Of a stretch of 64,000 bases of DNA, positions 48,534 through 59,444 are shown one piece after another. This DNA comes from Lantana camara (lineage: Eukaryota > Streptophyta > Magnoliopsida > Lamiales > Verbenaceae): assembly GCA_037501455.1 (NCBI GenBank), contig CM074864.1, forward strand, positions 24,918,001-24,982,000, given 5' to 3'. Each line of letters opens with the position of its first letter. Positions within the stretch are counted from its first letter, which is position 1. The notes beneath the pieces were generated by a model. That model had not been told where the DNA came from. It saw nothing but the letters and a program-made list of their open reading frames with translations, and made no database searches. The position numbers and the translations under genes are program-made.

Positions 48534-49784
48534 AGTGCAGGCACGCCAACCTCGCGAATTCAAAGCTGAAATCCTCTGTTTTTCCTTATTCCATTCATAC
48601 AACAAAAACATCAAACAAAGACAAGTTAAAGGGGTAACAAAACATGCAAGAAAAGGATCAAGATCATGTATATACAAGTCCCAAATCATCTACAATCATG
48701 CAAACACCAATCATCCTCAATCTAAGTGTAAGAACTCATCCTCATCTTCAGGAAAACCTAAGTTCATTAATTGTGGAATCATAAATACTCAAGTATCATA
48801 AATTCTTGAGTTATATAAGCATTAATGAAGGTCTTAGGAACATGTTTCATGCTTCAAATCACAAGAAACTCCAAGATGCACACATGATTCTTCGAAGTCT
48901 CAAAACCCATAACTATTCATCTCATAAGCCATAGTATGATCAATAGTTGAAAGAAACTTGAAAATCATAGCTTAAAATGACCGTACGAAGATGGAGAACA
49001 CAAATATGAGCTTACCTTTTGAATTGGAAGCGAAATGGTGAAGATATGAGCTCAAAACACAAGTGGGTGAATAGTTCTCTTTTCCTTCTCCTTGAAATCT
49101 GTTGTTGCAGCTAGTTTTCCTTCTTTTTCCTTGGAGTGGATGAAGTGAAGTTGATAAAGGGTGATAGGGGGATAAGTTGGGATTATGTGGGTCTAAGTGT
49201 GGGGTCATTTGGTCAAGAATTGAGGGAGTTATGTCTAAAATGGTTAAAGGTGGCAGATTTAGCATGCGAGGCTCGGTTCGGTGGAATTTTGGAGGTCCAA
49301 ACGGGCTTAGAAAAATGTGAGGCTTATTTCATTGGACCTGAATCGTCGAAATGAGTCCAACAATGGTGACAAAATTCAAATCAAAATTCTCGAGCTCAAG
49401 TTATGTCGTCCGGAACCCAAGGTGCGCTAAATGCTCTTTAGCCCCATTTTGGTCCCATTCACAAAAACGATCCAAAAAAGAAATCAAACAAGTTCAAAAT
49501 CATGCAACGAGCATATAAACATGTTCATAACACACATATCTCATGCATATCAACTTTCCACGAAAATAGGAAATCAATTCAGATATAAACGAGCACATTC
49601 ATAATCGTACGAGCATAACATTCAAGAATTCCCACATATAAATTCTTAACGATTATTCATAAAATTCAAAGAATAGAATATGACATCATAATAAACATAA
49701 AATTGCATAATTAAAAATAATTTAAATGCGTAAATAATAAACACATAACGTCATGCCTATACGGCCGAAAGTCAGGGCATCACA

Positions 49785-49802
49785 ACCTCTTCCCATTAAA
49801 AG
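49785..49802 (-). other. Gypsy G polypurine tract
   Basis: Minus-strand TTTTAATGGGAAGAGGT directly before the LTR start TGTGATGCCC. Confidence 0.82.
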
Positions 49803-52078
49803 AATCCTTCCTTGGATTCACTACTCGCTCGGAAGCAACTTGGGATGGAACTTCTTCATCTTATCTTCTGTTTCCCATGTAGCTTCTTTTATCTTTTCAC
49901 TTCTCCATAAGACCCTTATTAGCGGGATACGCCGATTTCTGAGCTCCTGAAACTTTCGGTCTAATATCTTAATCGGCTTCTGAACGAAGGTGAGATTAGG
50001 CTCTAGTTTCACTTCTTCAATAGGAAGAATCTCTGATTCAGCCCTGTAGTACTTCCGGAGCTGAGAAACATGGAACACATTGTGAATCCCAGTCAAACTC
50101 GGCGATAGATCCAAACGGTAGGCTATATCCCCGATCTTCTCCAAGATCTGAAATGAACCCAAGTACCGAGGGTTTAACTTCCGTCCTATGCTAATCCTTG
50201 CAAACCCTTTCATGGAGAAGCCTTCAAAAAGACCCTATCTCCAACCTCAAACTCAAGATTCTTACTTCGTTGGTCAGCATAGCTCTTTTGTCGATCTTGA
50301 GCTGCCTTCATCCATTGTCTAATTAATTGGACCTTATCAATTGCTTCTTGAATGGCTTTAGAGGGTTTTTCTTTCTTTTCCACTCTCTTCTCACCTTCTT
50401 GCTTGGTCTATTTCCACTCCTCAAGGTAAAAAAACAATGGAGACCTACATTTTCGGCCATAGAGAACTTCGTACGGTTCAATTCTTATCGAGGCTTGGTA
50501 GCTATTGTTATAAGAAAACTCGATTAATAGCAATCGCTTGTTCCACGAATTCTGACGCTCTTAATATATCCTTGAGACACTTGATTAATTTCTCGGACTG
50601 TCCATCTATCTGCGGGTGGAAAGTTGTGCTGAAGTGGAGCTTTGATCGCAAGTTCCACCGAAGCTCTTGCCAAAACCTTGAAGTAAACCTGGGATCTTGA
50701 TCCTACACAATACTAACTAATACCCGATGCATTCTAACAATCTCGTCACAGTACTTCTTGGCTAGTTTGTTCACTTTGTCGGACATCCGAATGGTAAGAA
50801 AGTGTGCTGACTTCGTCAACCGATCCACTATCACCCAAATTCCATTAAGACCACCATTAACTCTTGGTAGTCCCAAAACAAAATCCATTACTACCTTTTC
50901 GCACTTCCACTATGGAAAAGGCAATGGCTGAAGCAGCCTTGACGGCTTCTGATGATTTGCCTTCTCCAACTGACAAGTCAAGCAATGTCTTACGTAATTA
51001 ACCGCGTCCCTTTTCAATCCATTCCACCAATATCATTACTTCAGGTCCTTATATATCTTGTTTCCTCTGGGATGTACAGAATAAGCTGACTTGTGAGCCT
51101 CTTCAAGAATAACCCGCTTCAGCTTTTTAGGCACGACAACTCTGTTCTTGAACCTTAGAATTCTTGTATCATCAAACCCAAACGGACACTCTGGATCAAC
51201 CTGAGGCTTCTCAGTTGACCTCTGAATCTCGGGATCACTTCTCTGAGCCTCAAACAACCACTTCTTAAGATCCAGTTGAATTGAGATATTAGAGACACGA
51301 GCCTTTAGCTTGATTGGTTCTACTCCATCTCTAGTATCCACTTCCACATTAAACACGCTAGCCTTCCTACTAAGCGCATCCATGACCATGTTGGCTTTAT
51401 CGAAATGGTATCGGATTGTACACTCATAATCCTCAAGGAATTCCATCCAACGCCATTGTCTCATGTTCAGCTCTTTTTGCGAGAAGAAGTACTGGAGACT
51501 CTTATGGTCAGAAAAGATCTCGAAGGAGACTCCATAGAGGTAGTTAATCGATTTTTCGAAAGCAAAGATCACCACTGCTAGCTTGAATCGTGCGTGGGAT
51601 AGTTCTTCTCATCCTCTTTCAACTTTCTAGAGGCATAGGAGATTACTTTCCCGTGTTGCATCAAACACACAACCTAAACCCTCTTTCGAGGCATCTGTGT
51701 ACACTGCATACCCTTTGGTACCCTCAAGAAGTGCTAACACTAGTGCAGACGTCAACTTTTCCTTCAAGAGTTAGAAACTCGCCTCACACGTCTCATCCTA
51801 CTCAAACTTAGCCTCTTTCTTAGTCAATCGAGTCAGTGGGGTAACAATCTTTGAAAAATCCTTCACAGATCTTCGATAATAACTTACCAAACCTAAGAAA
51901 CTTCTAACCTCTGAGGCATTCTTCGGACTCTGCCACTGTAAGACTATCTCAATCTTTGACGGATCTACCTCTAGGCCTTTACTCAAGACAATGTGGCCTA
52001 AAAAGGTCACCCGATCAATCCAAAACTCGACCTTATTGACCTTTGTATATGTGACTCCCATCTCTTCGGTAATCCAGG
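49785..52078 (-). pseudogene. Gypsy G polyprotein: RT C-part, RNase H, integrase, chromodomain-like end
   Basis: Read on the minus strand. 51798-52061: FWIDRVTFLGHIVLSKGLEV and VRSFLGLVSYYRRSVKDFSK, the RT C-part. 51576-51797: VYTDASKEGLGCV, RNase H start, then a stop. 51036-51575: FEIFSDHKSLQYFFSQKEL, RNase H, then HPRGNKIYKDLK, the integrase zinc region. 50703-50888: MDFVLGLPRVNG and IWVIVDRLTKSAHF, the integrase core, then TAG. 50214-50700: FHPQIDGQSEKLI and QDRQKSYADQRSKNLEFEVG. 49821-50213: PRYLGSFQILEKIG, FHVSQLRKY and VLWRSEKIKEATWETEDKM, a chromodomain-type C-end as in Tekay/Del-like chromoviruses. Gag, protease and the RT N-half are missing. Several stops and frameshifts make it dead. 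Confidence 0.9.
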
Positions 52079-53637
52079 TACGACGTCATGGGAGAGTTGA
52101 ATTCTGTGTTTTTTGAATTATGTGACTTTTCATGCTTTCAGTGTCAACGTGTAATTTATTTTAAGTTATGTGCGCTTTAGAATTTAATTAAAATGTTTAG
52201 GCTCAAATGTCCCATGCTTGAAAGTTTAGGGATTTAATTATAATTAGGCTCAAATGTCCAATGCTTGAAAGTTTAGGGAATTTAATTAGCTCAAAATTTT
52301 GGATTCAAATTTCGACCCCTTCATTAAGTTCATTTCGATGATTCGGATTCGATGAAATTAACTTTATATTTTTCTGAGCCCATTTCATAGCCTTGTCATT
52401 TTAAATCCGATCCGAATAAACCAGATACCGTTTGACCCTACCGATCCGAATAGACCGGATACCATTTGACCCTACCCGTTTTCTTTCAACCGACCCATTT
52501 TATACCCTGAAATGAGCTGCCTTCAACTCATTTATCTCTCTCTCTCTCACCCTCATCACGTATGGCAGCCATGGAGAAGGGAAAGAAAGAGAAAACCTTC
52601 CCCAATCTTTCGAGCTCAAGAAACCCCATCCCCGTTCGCCCGATCAATGATCCAAGGTAAGATTTGTGATCCTCTCATTACATGCTTTGATTTAATACCT
52701 CTTTTGCACCTCGATTTCGTGTTATGTGGCTTGTTAGGGGAGATAGTGAATAGTGCCGAGTTTGGAGTTTGTGTGTTTAGGCTCGTTTTATGAGCTCTTA
52801 CTTGCGAAAATGTGATCTAAGTGTCATATATGTCTCGTGGCGTGATTTTCGTGTGATTCGGGGTGTTAGTGTGGCTTGTGTGTATGTTTTGCCCTTTTGT
52901 TCCACCATTAATGGCAGAACATTGAGCTCCAGTGAGAGGGGGTGACATGTTCATGTCCCCCTAGGTGCCTTGTGCGTGACATGGCCTTATCTAGTTGTGT
53001 GGCGTGTCTGTACCGAGACACGGTCATATCCCCTTTTCTTCTTGGAGGGAGACACGGTTATTTTGAGCACCTGCACTAAGACACCCCCGTGTCTCAGTTT
53101 GTTCTTGGATGGAGACACGGGTTTTGTGAGATTTTATGCATTATTTCATTGTGTATGCTTATTTTACGCTTTTGTCCCTCCCCTATCATGATCCTAGCTT
53201 GTTTTATGGCTTATTATGAATATGAATTTATTCATTATGATGTGTTTTGCATTTTTACGATATAAATTATGTGTTTATATGCGTTTAAATGTTATTATTT
53301 GCATTCTTTAAGTGCTTGAACATACGCTGTGCATCTATGTGGTTAATTTTGAGTCTAAGTCTTGTGGTTTGTCTTCAGGTTGTTCAGGTGCACCCGGGGT
53401 GGTATGTCGTCAGCCAAGTTGATTTCGGGGTGAATCATTTGTCGTGTTTGGCTTCGTCGGTAATAGGTGAGGTTAGGTTATAGTTAAACCCTAATGGAAC
53501 GTGTCCGTTAAATATGCATGCGAATAAGCCTTATATATATGTAAGTATGTGTAAGTTATGGATACGTAATGTTTATGCTATATGTTATAGGATACGTCAT
53601 GCAAGGTATGTATGATATGTATGCATGTGGCATTTAC
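52079..53637 (+). mobile_element. Giant LTR fragment (W)
   Basis: Begins GTACGACGTCATGGG, which resembles the solo LTR at 53775 from about its 32nd base (GTACAGGTATGACG). The first bases of the LTR are therefore missing at the junction with the truncated gypsy G. It contains a degenerate 44-bp tandem duplication (52199-52288), a second one near 52410-52480 with GATCCGAATA, TCCAAGGTAAG at 52651, palindromes at 52944-53094, TTGTTCAGGTGCACCCGGGG at 53375 and TAGGTGAGGTTAGG at 53465. Its 3' part is lost or displaced at 53638, where another LTR starts. Confidence 0.6.
52944..53094. repeat. Palindrome cluster of LTR fragment W
   Basis: GACATGTTCATGTC at 52944-52957 (with outer G and C runs extending it) and AGACACCCCCGTGTCT at 53079-53094 (perfect 6-bp arms, CCCC centre). 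Between them are decayed GAGACACGGT words at 53015 and 53049, and one more at 53112. Confidence 0.8.
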
Positions 53638-53774
53638 TGTAGCACCCCGGAGCGCAAGGCCACCACATCCGTCGCACCATAGCCCGACACGTGTAACAAA
53701 ATGGGAACTCCGCACATGCACCAAGCCATGGCGAACGGGTGACAAACAAAATCCAACCTAAGCTAGGCTGTCTT
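53638..53774 (-). mobile_element. Giant LTR V, 3' end
   Basis: TGTAGCACCCCGGAGCG, then CCGACACGTG, GCGAACGGGTGACAAAC and AAGCTAGGCTGTC, the same terminal block as the left ends of the LARDs. It continues at 57241 after a solo LTR. Confidence 0.75.
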
Positions 53775-56700
53775 TGTGACAACCCGACTCCGCGACCGTA
53801 CAGGTATGACGTATGTGGGAAATTTAAATTATTTTAATTTCATATTTATTTGATGTATTTAATTGATTTATATTTTATTATTTGAAATTCTTATACGAAT
53901 TATTGGAATTTATATGAAATATTTGAATTTAATGTCAAAATTTGCCTCAAGTGATTTATGATATGATTTTTTTATGAACTTATGATATGTTAAATTAATT
54001 CTCGAGCAAGCTAATTTCGTAAATTATGTGATTTATACGAGTTAAGGGATTAATTGTACGATTTTATTTATTTTTGGACTTAATTGAAAATTTGAATTGA
54101 ACTTATTTGACACTTTTAAAAAGTTTTGGACCTAATTGAAAAATAGCATTTTTAATAAAATTTTATTATTTTTAATTCGTTTAAATTTTTATTTTTATTT
54201 ATTATTTTATTTATTATTTCTTGAATTTGAATTTTATTATTGGAATAATATGCCTATTTGTTGAAATGAGATGCGTTCGTGCTCGATTTGAGATCGAAAT
54301 TTCATGTCATTTTAATATGTTGGAGTTTATGAGTCGTGAACTTGAATACGTGCTCGTTATGTGTTTTCGGGTTTATATGGTGGGTTTTCGGGAGTTGTTT
54401 TTGCTGGGTGACCTAAAGGGGACTAAAGTGTACTTAGCGGACCTTGGTTTCCGGGTAGCATATCTTGAGCTCGGGAATTCGGAATCGAATTTCGTCACAT
54501 CTGTTGAACTCATTTCGATGATTCAAGTGCAATGGAACAGCCTTGTAATTTTTTCACCTCGTTTGGTACCCCGAAATCAGCCCATAACTTTGTCTCACAC
54601 TCATATGGCCACCTTTCACTAATTTGCACATAAGTCCCTCAATTCTTGGCCAATTGCCCTCAAACCTGGACCCACATCTCACTAACTCAACCATTCATCA
54701 CCCCATATCCCTTTCATTTCGTTCCATACACAAGAGAAAGGAGGGAGATCAGTTTTTGGAGCAGCAATACCCCATTTCCGTCACTATTCACCCATTGAAG
54801 AAATTGAGCTCTAATCTTCATTTTCCTTCACCATCTTCAAAGGGTAAGCTTGTATTTGATATGTACATGATTAAGTGGTCATTTTCATCCAAGAAAATCT
54901 GATTTTGATCCATGTTTGATATAGTTTTGCCTGAAGACATGAATAGTTAGGTTTTTATGCCATTTTTGAATTCCATCACATTCCTTGGTGTTTTGCTTGA
55001 ATTGGATCTGGAATATTGATCACTTATGCTTCATTTATTGTTGAATATACCTGAATTTGGTGGTAGTTGAGGCATGAGTGAATTACCATTAATGTTCTTG
55101 AGGTTTTGGAAGAGATATTCTTGAGTTTGGACCTTTTTTCCTTCTCCTTCACTTGCTGTCAGTTTTGGGGTCAGATTGTTGGAATTCTGTGCTGATTTGC
55201 TGCCTTATTTCATACCTTAATGTGCCTAGATGAGTTAGTATTTGTTTGGGTTGGATTCAGGGCCGAACAGGGGCGTTTCCACCATTTTTTCGTCTCTGGA
55301 GAGTCTCCCCGGCTGGGGAGATTTTTCTCATGAAAGTACCCGGCCGGGTACGTGCTATGCAGAAACCTTCTACATCAAATGCTTCTGTGTATAAAATTTC
55401 CCCGGGAGGGGAGATTGGGTGGAGGGGCCTTGTTGATTTAATTGATTTCCTTCCTTTTTGATGCTTTGTATGCTTCTCCATTTGTTTGATGCTACGATAA
55501 TCATACTTTCTGCATGGATTTTGTATGAAGTGCATGGCTACGTATATAATTTATATATTACATGTGTTTATGGTATGGAATTTCATGCATACTAAATGTG
55601 TTTTAAAATTCTTTTCCCTTGCATGTGATTATTAATGTATTAAATGATGCATGCATGTTACAAATATGTATATATATATAATATATGATATATATGTTAT
55701 ATGCTTAATTAAATGAATTTAAGTGCTTCAATTTGATATTTTATATTAAATGTGATTTTATGATTTAAATTATTTGTTATATTTTACGAATTACGTTTAT
55801 GAATTTATGTGATACCGTTCGTACGTGTTTTGAATTTAAATGATCTAAATGATGCATTCTTGAATTTCATATGCATTCATTTCATACATATGCATTTCCG
55901 AGTGTCTAAGTGGTACATATTTGAGTATAAGTCTCGGGTCTTGCGTTCTTTTGTTTTAGAGCCTCTTCAGGAGGTTAATGAGCCTGAGGTTTAGGTGTCC
56001 GGTTGCTTCTTTTTTTTGGTTTTCACTTCGTTTCCACTTCCAGGTGAGTGTTAGGTTCTATCCTTGTAGATAAGCGACCTATGGCCTTTATGTTATTGAT
56101 TTTCTATCCCTGCATGTGGCGATATATGTATTATATGGTTAAATACGAATGCTTATGATACGTTTATGATTTTATGAATCCCCTTTTACGAATCTATGAA
56201 AATGGTATAAGTATGAGAGTATATGAGCTTATGATTTTGAATCCCTTGTACGTTTCCTTTATGATTTAGTGAGTTATGCCCTGAAAGATGGGTTGTTGGT
56301 ATGTTTCTTATTAATCCAGGCCCAGGGATTGTGGGTAAGGACGCCCGGGACTGCAAGGGCCGTCGGGTTAAGCCCGTGCACTTCCCATTTGAGATGGTGG
56401 CGTGCAACTCTTGGAGGTTGAGAAGGCACTATTACCTTGAGCCCTCGGTGAATAACTGGGGAAGGCATATCGTGGGTTAGTTACCCCGAATGTATATAGA
56501 ATCCATAAGGGTGGAGAGGGTTTGATTCTCGATCACCACGACGTTAAGGAGTTATGAATTTATGAATTCTTTTGTATTTATGATTTGTACGAGGGGTTGA
56601 GGAGGTCCGTACTCGCCTGACGTTTATGTTTACTTTTATGCTTTGGTGGTTGTGAAACGAGTTAGGATTTCCTTTGTACTATATGTATGTTTTAAAAATG

Positions 56701-57240
56701 ATTTGATATGTAAAACCCTAGCTCCCCTTTTGATTATATGCTATGCTCTATATGCATTTATGGTGTGGGTGTGCGTTAGCCCCCTCACTCAGTCGAGTTT
56801 TGACTGACCCCTTCCTTTTAACACTGTAGTTGTAGGTTACTCGTGTTAGGCGGGGAAGTGCGTCAGTCGTGTCGTACTTTCGGGTTTAGGTTGAGTCGGC
56901 ATATTTACCTTTTGCGTTTTGATCATTTTTATGAATTGTTTTGAATCCTAAATATGTATTCAGAGAATTATGTAAATACTTGACCTATTTTTGGGCCGTC
57001 AGGCCATTGTATATGATGTAAATGTTAGTATAGAGCTCTTTTCGATCCTTATGTTATTGCTTTCGCATTCTTATTTGGTTTTTTTTGCGCGCTCTGCTTG
57101 AGTTCTTGCCCCGCTTAGCCTAGCGTGTGAGTGTAGGTTCCCGTTCGCTTAGACTTGAGCTCATGTATGGAAATCCATTTCATATGTGGGTTCGAGTTTA
57201 GGTGCGGGGGATGTGGTGACCCACCGTTCCGAGCGCTACA
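53775..57240 (+). mobile_element. Solo giant LTR, 3.47 kb
   Basis: TGTGACAACCCGACTCCG...GTTCCGAGCGCTACA. Flanks are GTCTT (53770-53774) and GTCTA (57241-57245), a 4-of-5 match that I take as a mutated target duplication. Removing the element rejoins LTR V (GCTAGGCTGTCT then AGACCC). It contains AGGGTAAGCTTG at 54840, palindromes at 55304-55416, GGTGAGTGTTAGG at 56043 and the TCACTCAGTCGAG...GACTGACCCC block near 56790. It lacks any internal domain. Confidence 0.85.
55304..55416. repeat. Palindrome cluster of the 53775 solo LTR
   Basis: TCTCCCC-GGCT-GGGGAGA at 55304-55321, the perfect 16-bp GTACCCGGCCGGGTAC at 55336-55351, and AATTTCCCC-GGGA-GGGGAGATT at 55395-55416 with one mismatch. Confidence 0.88.
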
Positions 57241-57299
57241 GTCTAGACCCTTAAAAGAATGTATAACATCACAAAATCAGCGGAAGCAATTTAAACAGT
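57241..57299 (-). mobile_element. Giant LTR V, continuation up to the CACTA element
   Basis: AGACCCTTAAAAGAATG...AATCAGCGGAAGCAAT aligns in order with the LARD LTR segment TAAACCCTGTACAAG...GAATGCGGAAGC. It ends AGT at 57297-57299, immediately before the CACTA terminus. The remainder of V would lie past the right end of the CACTA element. Confidence 0.7.
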
Positions 57300-57318
57300 C
57301 ACTACAACAAAAACTGCC
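57300..57318 (+). other. CACTA left terminal inverted repeat
   Basis: CACTACAACAAAAACTGCC. The CACTACAAGAAA-like word is the transposase-recognised end of the superfamily. The exact repeat length cannot be set without the right end. Confidence 0.85.
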
Positions 57319-57333
57319 TGATTAGACGACCTG

Positions 57334-57493
57334 TTATGACGCCTATTAAATAGCGTCATAATATACCAACTGTTGAGATGCTGTTCGTTTAGGCGTCTTA
57401 TTAGATTGAATTTACCTTTCCTTTATTAACTAAAAAATAATAATGAGACACGTTTACATTAGGCGTCACAACATAATAAAATTATTGTGACGC
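57334..57493 (+). promoter_or_regulatory. CACTA subterminal GCGTC repeats
   Basis: TTATGACGC (57334) pairs with GCGTCATAA (57353). AGGCGTCTTA lies at 57391. GCGTCACAA (57463) pairs with TTGTGACGC (57485). Repeats in both orientations within 200 bp of the end are typical binding sites of the CACTA accessory DNA-binding protein (TNPA-like); that role is inferred. Confidence 0.75.
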
Positions 57494-57646
57494 ATTTATT
57501 AAAGGGTCTTAATATGGTATATTTGGTATGAAATTTTTTAAAACAAATGTCACCATATATATATATCAATATTAATATTTATGTTGTATATAATATAATT
57601 ATGAAAATGAAATTCATAAAAAAAAAAAAAGGAAAATGAATTTTTT

Positions 57647-57715
57647 TGGCGGGGCTGAACAAAAAAACGAGGGAATTAAAGTGCACGTATTCACTTTCCA
57701 AATTCAGCCCCGCCA
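57647..57715 (+). repeat. 13-bp inverted repeat upstream of the transposase leader
   Basis: TGGCGGGGCTGAA (57647-57659) and TTCAGCCCCGCCA (57703-57715) are perfect inverted arms 43 bases apart. AGTGCAC words lie between (57680) and just after the arms (57730). Confidence 0.85.
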
Positions 57716-57719
57716 TTTC

Positions 57720-59444
57720 TTAGTAAGGCAAGTGCACTTCCTCCCTTTTCTTCAGTAAGGTTCTCAAAGAAGCCGAGAAGGTGAAGCTCAACGGAAGAAG
57801 CCGAGAATCTCAGCCAACGAATCTCATCCCGGAAGAAGGAGATTGGACGGGAATCTGCCTGGAAGAAGGAAAGACCTAACTCCTCTCTGAGACGACGGTG
57901 GAGAGAGGTCTTGCGCCGACGGTGGATTTCAGGTAACCTAACTCCTCTCTGAGATGTTGCGTCTGTGGGAACTAAATTTAGAGGTCAAATTTTTAGTGTT
58001 TCAGATTAGGGTTTTAAGGTATTCGCATGGATTCAAGCTGAAATTTGAGAACGATTGCAATCTATTTGGTCGAATTGGTTTGTGTTAGCTGAAATTTGAA
58101 AGATTCTGGGTAATGGGTTTTCTCTAAGTCCAAAATGCGTCACAGTTGAGAAATTTGTCGAATGGCTTGAATTCTCTAACCTTGTTTTATTGTTGTACTT
58201 TCTGCTTGCCGTTGAGCTTGAGAAATTTAATTGTTGTGGGGTAATTTAATGAGCAACCCATTATGGCCTTAACCTGCAAGTGTAGATGCTCACAGTAATT
58301 TGTTTCAAAGTGCCTGTATGAATGAATATATTCCCTTGATCAGGTTTATTGCCTTCTTTTTCCAGATTGTACCTGATTATATGTACTTTCCCCCATTTAT
58401 TTATGTGTAAAAGTGAAGATGAGTTGCAAGATTTATGATAAAATCTTGCTTCATTGTTGATATCTTTAGGTAGTTGATTCCCAAGAGAATGCTTAACTAA
58501 GCCTATAGTGTTTGCGTGCTCAACTTGGTATATTTTAATGGTATATCCATGGTTTGGTGTTGATTTAATCTGTATAAGGTCCATCTCTTATTCCTGGATT
58601 GTTGAGCTATGTGTTTGTATGTGCTTAAGTAATCCTTAACTGAACATATAACAGTGACATGATTTGGTTTTTGAGTCTTGGAGTTGTTGTAAATGTGCTC
58701 ATTTGTATCTTTATGTTGCAAATTTTGTTATTCTGATTTCATTTGAATCCGAGGAAGTCTGTAACAAGGCAGTGTAAAGCACCTCTGCACCAGAACACGA
58801 GATCTGATAGTTGGAACATCATAAAAGAAAAGGTTTTCTTTCTTTTACAAGAATCTCTTTTAATTGTGTTGTTTTAATTCTGACTTTATTGCTCACATGA
58901 TTATAGTTTGTAAGTGTTATGAATTGTTCACCTTTGAGCATCTTGATGGTTACTATTGCCTTACTAATCTGATTACATCCAAAAGAGGCTGTGAAACTTA
59001 GTTATTGGGGATCTTCAGGAACTTATGTATTGACGTTTAGTCTAATCACAAAAACTTTTTCCCTAAATTAGAGATAATGTGAATGAAAGTCATACTGTGT
59101 AGTTAGGATAAGTTTTAGGCAATTACTTATGTTTTTTGGTAAATTTGTGTAATATGTTAATGTCAAGATAGGATAATTATGTTTGTAATACTGTAAACCT
59201 GTAATATGTGGTTTCTGTACTTAGGTGAAGTCAAACTAATGACTTGAGGCTTTTTTGTTTATATCAGTTTATGAAATTGCCTGCCATGGATCCAGATATA
59301 CGTAAATTCTTTGGCATGGAAATGTTTTAGAGTTTTCTGAAAGTTGATAGGAGAAGTTAGTGTATTTTTGGTTCCAATCTGTTAGTATGACAGTATGTTT
59401 ATCCCTATACATTTACTTCATTAAAAACAGACTCTGTTGTTCTT
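57720..59444 (+). other. CACTA transposase 5' leader
   Basis: No long frame. A purine-rich GAAGAAGCCGAGAAG stretch (57768-57835) with CTCTCTGAGA repeated at 57884 and 57943 resembles a 5' untranslated exon. TTTCAGGTAACC at 57926 could be a 5' splice site of a leader intron. Otherwise nothing recognised up to the transposase start. Confidence 0.45.

Larger units (their letters stand above)
46858..49784 (-). repeat. 3' LTR of gypsy element G
   Basis: 2.93 kb. The minus strand opens TGTGATGCCCTG next to the purine tract and ends GGGCGCTATA, so the final CA has changed to TA. Its left end shares blocks with the LARD LTRs: CCCCCGCACC, AGACCCGACCCG, ATGAAATGGGA and GCTAGGCGG. It contains a perfect 39-bp tandem duplication (46992-47069), CTTACCTTT at 49011 (AAGGTAAG on the minus strand) and a palindrome cluster at 48442-48533. 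Confidence 0.82.

Noticed and set aside
48349..48801. 150-residue plus-strand frame in the gypsy G LTR
   Set aside because: Compositionally odd, with no domain. It runs antisense through the LTR and its palindrome cluster, and no related LTR here keeps it open.
58261..58584. 107-residue minus-strand frame in the CACTA leader
   Set aside because: No domain, no start context, and antisense to the presumed leader transcript.
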